Positions 6,384 to 10,522 of a stretch of DNA of 10,522 nucleotides are shown piece by piece (within the stretch, counting starts at the first letter, position 1; each line of letters starts with the position of its first letter). Source of the DNA: an uncultured Holdemanella sp. (GTDB lineage: Bacteria > Bacillota_I > Bacilli_A > Erysipelotrichales > Erysipelotrichaceae). A program made the translations under genes and the position numbers. Below the pieces are notes generated by a model, which had not been told where the DNA came from, searched no databases, and was given only the letters and a program-made list of their open reading frames with translations. The stretch lies in the NCBI GenBank assembly GCA_900754615.1, contig CAAEDN010000123.1, positions 1-10,522 of the forward strand. The letters run 5' to 3'.

Positions 6384-8048
6384 ATGATGATGGAACAAAT
6401 AGCGAACCGCTATGAAATCTTGTCTTTAATTGGACAAGGTGGAATGGCGGATGTCTATAAGGCAAAAGATACGATTTTGAATCGTATTGTCGCAATCAAA
6501 GTTCTACGTGCAAAATTAAGTGATGATGCGATGGCTCTAGTACGCTTTCAACGTGAAGCAAGTGCAGCAAGTCGATTATCACATCCAAATGTAGTGGATA
6601 TATATGATGTTGGTGAATATGAAGGCATGCATTATATCGTTATGGAATTTATACGTGGAAGAACTCTGAAGGAATTGATTGCTCAACGCGGCGCTCTTGA
6701 TGTAGATGAGGCCATTGGAGTTATGAAACAATTGGTGAGTGCTATAAATCATGCGCATGAACATAAGATCATACATCGTGATATCAAGCCTCAGAATGTC
6801 TTGGTCAAAGATGATGGAACAATTAAAATCACTGACTTTGGGATTGCCGTTGCGAATGGATCGGTCCAGCTGACCTATAATAATACGGTCATGGGTTCAG
6901 CACATTATTTAGCGCCGGAAACAACACAGGGCAAAGAACCCAATGAACAAGTGGATATCTATTCATTGGGTATTGTATTTTATGAATTATTAACAGGGCA
7001 TGTCCCATTTACAGGAAAAACACCGACGGAAATTGCAATTAAGCATTTGAGAAAACCAATTCCTTATGTGCGTGATTTTAACCCAGATATCCCACAGTCC
7101 GTGGAGAATATTGTGTTGAAGGCAACAGCTAAAAATCTAGATGATCGTTATGTTTCTTGTAAAGAAATGCTTTATGATCTTATTCATTGTCTAGATCCTG
7201 AATATAAAAATATGAATCGTATTCATGTGGATGTTACGCCTAACAAGGATATGATGAAATACGAAGATGGGCATATTGAATTTGTGGATGAACCTGAAAA
7301 AGAAGAAAAAAAGCCTAGAAATTGGATTGCAGCCTTAATGATCAGTGCCGCCATTATTATTTCAATTGTTGTGCTTGTTCTTATCGCAAGCATTACAGGT
7401 TTAATTAAAATCAGTGGCTTTTTAGGCTATCAAACCATGCCAGACGTTATAGATTTGACACAAGAAGAAGCAATTGATACGTTGCAGGAAGCACATTTTA
7501 ATACTTCAAAAGTGAAATATGTGTATAAAACGAGTGATAAGTATGAAGAGGGAAAAGTAATTAAATCGAATCACAATGAAGGCGAAGTTCTTTTAAATGA
7601 TTCAAAGATTATTTTGACGATTTCCAAAGGAGCTACCTATTTAGTTCCGGATTTTACAGATGGCTCCTATGAGGATGCCCAAGATCAGTTAAGTCAGGAT
7701 TGTCCGAATGTTGAAATTAGTGTTGAATTCAAAGGTACAAAAGATGTAGATCCAGGCATTATCCTTGAGCAGGAAGGATTAACTCCTGGAACAAGAATTG
7801 ATCCGGATAGTGATAAAAAAATTCATTTTGTCGTAAGCAGTTATCCTTCTATCGTCATTCCTTCAGATTTGATTGGTCAGGATGTATTAAATGCGAAAGA
7901 TGAATTAAATGATTTAGGTATTGCGGTAGCATTATCAAAAATAGAAGGCGGCCAAGGCAGTAATAAGGTTGTGAGTGTTTCTCCAAATGTGGGAAGTGAA
8001 TATGTACAGGAAGGAACAAACAGTGTTGTAACATTGTTTTATGATTAA
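6384..8048 (+). CDS. prkC: PASTA-domain Ser/Thr protein kinase (PrkC/Stk type)
   Basis: This is a membrane eukaryotic-like kinase that binds muropeptides outside and phosphorylates cytosolic targets. Numbered from ATG 6384, the kinase domain spans about 8-270. It has the glycine loop GQGGMADVYKAK (17-28), lysine K39, HRDIKPQN (131-138), DFG (151-153) and APE (177-179). An acidic-basic linker ends in one membrane helix at about 316-340. Three extracellular PASTA repeats follow (about 352-415, 421-485, 489-553). The 554-residue length is ordinary for a three-PASTA kinase. ATG 6384 has GGAG (6374-6377) six bases upstream. GTG 6372, inside prpC, is also open and would add four residues, but it lacks a comparable site. 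The last bases overlap rsgA. In B. subtilis PrkC phosphorylates the rsgA product (CpgA), which fits the linkage. Confidence 0.96.
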   Translation: MMMEQIANRYEILSLIGQGGMADVYKAKDTILNRIVAIKVLRAKLSDDAMALVRFQREASAASRLSHPNVVDIYDVGEYEGMHYIVMEFIRGRTLKELIAQRGALDVDEAIGVMKQLVSAINHAHEHKIIHRDIKPQNVLVKDDGTIKITDFGIAVANGSVQLTYNNTVMGSAHYLAPETTQGKEPNEQVDIYSLGIVFYELLTGHVPFTGKTPTEIAIKHLRKPIPYVRDFNPDIPQSVENIVLKATAKNLDDRYVSCKEMLYDLIHCLDPEYKNMNRIHVDVTPNKDMMKYEDGHIEFVDEPEKEEKKPRNWIAALMISAAIIISIVVLVLIASITGLIKISGFLGYQTMPDVIDLTQEEAIDTLQEAHFNTSKVKYVYKTSDKYEEGKVIKSNHNEGEVLLNDSKIILTISKGATYLVPDFTDGSYEDAQDQLSQDCPNVEISVEFKGTKDVDPGIILEQEGLTPGTRIDPDSDKKIHFVVSSYPSIVIPSDLIGQDVLNAKDELNDLGIAVALSKIEGGQGSNKVVSVSPNVGSEYVQEGTNSVVTLFYD

Positions 8049-8901
8049 TATGCAGCAGGGAAGAATTATAAAAATTATTTCGAATCAGTATACGATTCAA
8101 AATGAAAATGAAGAAATTATCGCAAAGCCAAGAGGTAAGATGCGTCAGCAAGCTACACCTGTTGTTGGTGATTTTGTGGAGTACGAAAAAATTGAAGATT
8201 CCTATCGAATTCACAAAATATTGAAACGTACCAATCGATTATTGCGTCCCGCTATTGCGAATGTGGACCAAGCTTTGATTGTAACGAGTTTAAAAGATCC
8301 AGACTATTCATGTCATTTATTAAATCGCTTGATCTTTTTAGTGAGTTTAGCCCATGTCAAACCTGTGATTTGTGTGACAAAATTAGACTTATTAGAGGAT
8401 GCAAGTGAGATTTTAAAGGATCTAGAAAAATATAAAAAAGCAGGGTATGCGGTCGTATTTTCAAATCCTGGCAGTGATGATAAAGAACTTCAACAAATCT
8501 TAAATGGAAAGGTATCGGTTTTATGTGGTCAATCTGGAGCTGGAAAAAGTTCTCTGTTGAATCGCTTAAATCCTGATTTCAAGCTACAAACACAGGCAAT
8601 CTCCAAAGCGCTAGGACGTGGTAAACATACAACACGTTATTGTCAGCTTCATGAAGTATGTGATGGCTTGGTTGCCGATACACCGGGTTTTTCAAGTTTG
8701 GATTTTACCCGTTTAGATACAGATTATTTGGATGAATGTATTCTTGATTTTAAACCATATATACATTCTTGTCGTTTTTCAGATTGTAAACATCTAAACG
8801 AACCAGATTGTAAAATCAAGGAAGCTGTAGAAAAGGGCTTGATCAATGATACAGTTTATGAAGATTATAAAAATATTATGGAACAGAGAGGTAAAAACTA
8901 A
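8041..8901 (+). CDS. rsgA: Ribosome small-subunit GTPase RsgA (YloQ/CpgA)
   Basis: RsgA is a circularly permuted GTPase that checks late 30S subunit assembly. It begins with an OB-fold RNA-binding domain (about 1-70) ending in NRLLRP. The permuted GTPase order is visible: G4 TKLD (113-116), then G1 GQSGAGKSS (163-171), the GRGKHTTR switch I region (192-199) and G3 DTPG (213-216). The C-terminal zinc site has C244, C249, H251 and C257. Length 286 is normal. The start ATG 8041 overlaps prkC by 8 bases. ATG 8050, three codons on, is a possible alternative. No clear Shine-Dalgarno is close to either, so translation is probably coupled to prkC. It also overlaps rpe by one base. Confidence 0.96.
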   Translation: MINMQQGRIIKIISNQYTIQNENEEIIAKPRGKMRQQATPVVGDFVEYEKIEDSYRIHKILKRTNRLLRPAIANVDQALIVTSLKDPDYSCHLLNRLIFLVSLAHVKPVICVTKLDLLEDASEILKDLEKYKKAGYAVVFSNPGSDDKELQQILNGKVSVLCGQSGAGKSSLLNRLNPDFKLQTQAISKALGRGKHTTRYCQLHEVCDGLVADTPGFSSLDFTRLDTDYLDECILDFKPYIHSCRFSDCKHLNEPDCKIKEAVEKGLINDTVYEDYKNIMEQRGKN

Positions 8902-9560
8902 TGAATGAAATCGTAATTGCACCATCTATTTTATCATTGGACTATTCCAATGTAAGTGCACAATTAGAAGAGTTAAAGGTATCCAATGCAAAATGGCTTC
9001 ATTTTGATGTAATGGATGGACATTTTGTACCAAATATTACATTTGGGCCAGATATTTTAAGAGGTTTTAAAAAGGCATGTCCACTTTTCATGGATGTTCA
9101 CTTAATGGTGAGTGATCCAGAAAAATATGCACCCATCTTTATTCAAAATGGAGCAGACCTTGTAACTTTTCATACAGAAGCTTTAGATAATGATTTAAAT
9201 CGTATTCAAAATTTATTGGATGAAATTCATCATTTAGGCGCAAAGGGAGGTATTGTTGTTAAACCAAATACTCCGATTGAACCATTTGAATGTGTGTTGA
9301 AATCATGTGATCTTGTTTTGATTATGAGTGTAGAGCCTGGATTTGGTGGACAGAAATTCATGCAGGATATGCTTCAAAAAGTGACTTGGTTAAAAGAAAA
9401 ACGTGAAGCGTTGCATCTTTCTTATCGAATTGAAATCGATGGTGGTATCAATCAAGATACATATCCATTGGCACTGGATGCAGGTTGTGATACTTTGGTT
9501 GCGGGTAGCTATGTATTTAAAAATGATATTGCCAAAACAATTGAAGGTATGTTGAAATAA
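8901..9560 (+). CDS. rpe: Ribulose-phosphate 3-epimerase
   Basis: This enzyme interconverts D-ribulose 5-phosphate and D-xylulose 5-phosphate in the pentose phosphate pathway, in the cytosol. It is a TIM barrel with all the expected motifs: APSILSLD (7-14), HFDVMDGHFVPN (34-45), MDVHLMV (64-70), SVEPGFGGQKF (143-153) and EIDGGIN (178-184). The metal and acid/base residues H34, D36, H67 and D180 are intact. At 219 residues it is full length. The ATG overlaps the rsgA stop in the arrangement TAATG, with AGAGAGG (8885-8891) as ribosome binding site nine bases before the start. The rsgA-rpe-thiN order is widely conserved in Firmicutes. No frameshift or odd residue was noticed. Confidence 0.97.
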   Translation: MNEIVIAPSILSLDYSNVSAQLEELKVSNAKWLHFDVMDGHFVPNITFGPDILRGFKKACPLFMDVHLMVSDPEKYAPIFIQNGADLVTFHTEALDNDLNRIQNLLDEIHHLGAKGGIVVKPNTPIEPFECVLKSCDLVLIMSVEPGFGGQKFMQDMLQKVTWLKEKREALHLSYRIEIDGGINQDTYPLALDAGCDTLVAGSYVFKNDIAKTIEGMLK

Positions 9561-9561
9561 G

Positions 9562-10155
9562 ATGACTTGTGCTGTTTTAATTACACCTCTCGTTGATGTT
9601 GTACCAAAAATCGATGATTGTGATTATATCGGAGTTGATGCAGGAGCATTAAAAATTATAGATCAGGGTTTTCCTATCAAGATGGCCGTTGGGGATTTTG
9701 ATTCATTAAACGAAGAAGATATGAAACGAATTCCTTGTCCTATTGAAAGGCATCCTATTATGAAGGATGAAACAGATTCTGAATTAGCCATTCGCTTATG
9801 TAAAGAGTATGACACGATTTATTTATTTGGTGGCATGCAAGGAAGAATCGATCATACGATTGCCAACATTCGTTTAGCGATGTATCGCTTTCCAAATCTA
9901 GTTCTGATTGATGAGCATCAAAAAATTTCAGTTATGGGTAAAGGTATACATGAAATAGATGATTCTTATCATCATGTTTCTTTTTATCCGATTGAAGAGG
10001 GTGTGCTTTCATTGGAAGGATTTTTATATCCTTTACAATCAAGGCGTATCTATATCCAGGATATTTATACTACAAGCAATTCATTATTGGGAAAAAAGGG
10101 TATTATTCGAGTCGAAGAAGGCAAGTTTTTGTGTGTACAATCAAACTGGAGGTAG
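9562..10155 (+). CDS. thiN: Thiamine pyrophosphokinase
   Basis: ThiN transfers a pyrophosphoryl group from ATP to thiamine to give the cofactor thiamine pyrophosphate. The N-terminal alpha/beta catalytic domain shows GVDAGAL (24-30), VGDFDSL (43-49), KDETDSE (68-74) and GGMQGRIDH (90-98). These include the acidic residues that hold magnesium and nucleotide. The C-terminal beta domain contains the substrate-side YTTSNSL (169-175). At 197 residues it is slightly shorter than the usual 210-220, mainly through a compact N-terminus, with no missing core motif. It starts one base after the rpe stop. No strong ribosome binding site is present (GAAGGT at 9544-9549 is far), so translation likely depends on coupling. 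There is no TPP riboswitch in front of it, as expected inside an operon. Confidence 0.93.
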   Translation: MTCAVLITPLVDVVPKIDDCDYIGVDAGALKIIDQGFPIKMAVGDFDSLNEEDMKRIPCPIERHPIMKDETDSELAIRLCKEYDTIYLFGGMQGRIDHTIANIRLAMYRFPNLVLIDEHQKISVMGKGIHEIDDSYHHVSFYPIEEGVLSLEGFLYPLQSRRIYIQDIYTTSNSLLGKKGIIRVEEGKFLCVQSNWR

Positions 10156-10158
10156 TCT

Positions 10159-10522
10159 ATGTTTTATGATGTAGCTATGAATTTTGTGATTGGAACAATA
10201 TTAATGGTTGCAGGAGCCATTATGATATGGATTCCGAATCGTGTTTTTACTTGGATCTTAAGAGCTTCAATTTTATTTTTATTTGTGAATGGAGCCGTCC
10301 TGTTCATACGATTTCTTAAGAATAAAAAAAATAAAGACTTCTTCTTTTCTATATTGTCCATTGCGTTTATGTTTTTCTTGATGAATTTTCGATACATACC
10401 ACAGTGGATTTTAAGAGTGAATTTTGGCGGGTACTGTATTCTTTGTGGTACAGCCTGCTTTATTCAGCTTGTGATTGATAAAATCAATCATTTAAAGAGA
10501 AAATTTTTTAACTTTATTTTTA
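10159..10522 (+). CDS. DUF308/HdeD-like multi-pass membrane protein, 3' end outside window
   Basis: ATG 10159 follows GGAGG (10148-10152) by six bases and lies three bases after the thiN stop, so the gene probably belongs to the same transcript. The 121 codons visible are open to the window edge. The product has four hydrophobic segments, at about 7-25, 31-52, 60-77 and 84-107. They fall into two similar helix pairs: IPNRVFTWILR with FVNGAVLFI in the first, and YIPQWILRV with FIQLVID in the second. The alternation of a helix, a proline-containing turn and a Gly-rich helix is what DUF308/HdeD proteins show; I assign it on this pattern only. Lysine-rich loops (KNKKNK at 54-59, HLKRK at 111-115) suggest those sides face the cytosol. 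Role unknown. HdeD itself is linked to acid resistance in E. coli, which need not apply here. Confidence 0.7.
   Translation, partial: MFYDVAMNFVIGTILMVAGAIMIWIPNRVFTWILRASILFLFVNGAVLFIRFLKNKKNKDFFFSILSIAFMFFLMNFRYIPQWILRVNFGGYCILCGTACFIQLVIDKINHLKRKFFNFIF

Noticed and set aside
7855..8214. 119-codon open frame on the minus strand
   Set aside because: It is antisense across the prkC-rsgA overlap, where both plus-strand genes are well conserved, and it has no family resemblance.
10164..10397. 77-codon open frame on the minus strand
   Set aside because: It is antisense to the DUF308-like gene, which has a strong ribosome binding site and a coherent membrane topology.

Overview
The window is low-GC DNA from a Bacillota (Firmicutes) bacterium. 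The evidence is strong AGGAGG-type ribosome binding sites, a PASTA-domain Ser/Thr kinase beside a PP2C phosphatase, and the order priA-rsmB-rlmN-prpC-prkC-rsgA-rpe-thiN, which is a classic Firmicutes housekeeping cluster. Gut-type Erysipelotrichia is my best guess for the lineage. That rests on general resemblance only, and I cannot name a genus.

Layout. Positions 1-975 look like accessory DNA. They hold the broken 3' part of a winged-helix-like gene (two opposing frameshifts), two tandem 50-60-codon genes that appear to be paralogues of each other, a Rho-independent terminator, and a 47-codon orphan gene. Positions 986-1250 hold a complete miniature transcription unit on the minus strand: consensus promoter, ribosome binding site, 54-codon two-helix membrane protein and terminator. 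From 1262 an extended -10 element sits directly against the priA start codon. From there to the end every gene is on the plus strand, with gaps of at most 31 bases or short overlaps.

The core cluster joins several functions: replication restart (priA), rRNA modification (rsmB for 16S m5C, rlmN for 23S m2A), reversible Ser/Thr phosphorylation that senses cell-wall fragments (prpC/prkC), 30S ribosome maturation (rsgA), the pentose phosphate pathway (rpe) and thiamine pyrophosphate formation (thiN). A DUF308/HdeD-like membrane gene follows and runs off the window. The def and fmt genes often found between priA and rsmB in Firmicutes are absent here, and rpoZ/coaBC are not seen upstream of priA.

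I found no CRISPR array, tRNA, rRNA, insertion sequence, recombinase or recognisable defence system. The parts most worth a second look are the divergent mini-gene next to priA, the apparently leaderless priA start, and the tandem small paralogues.
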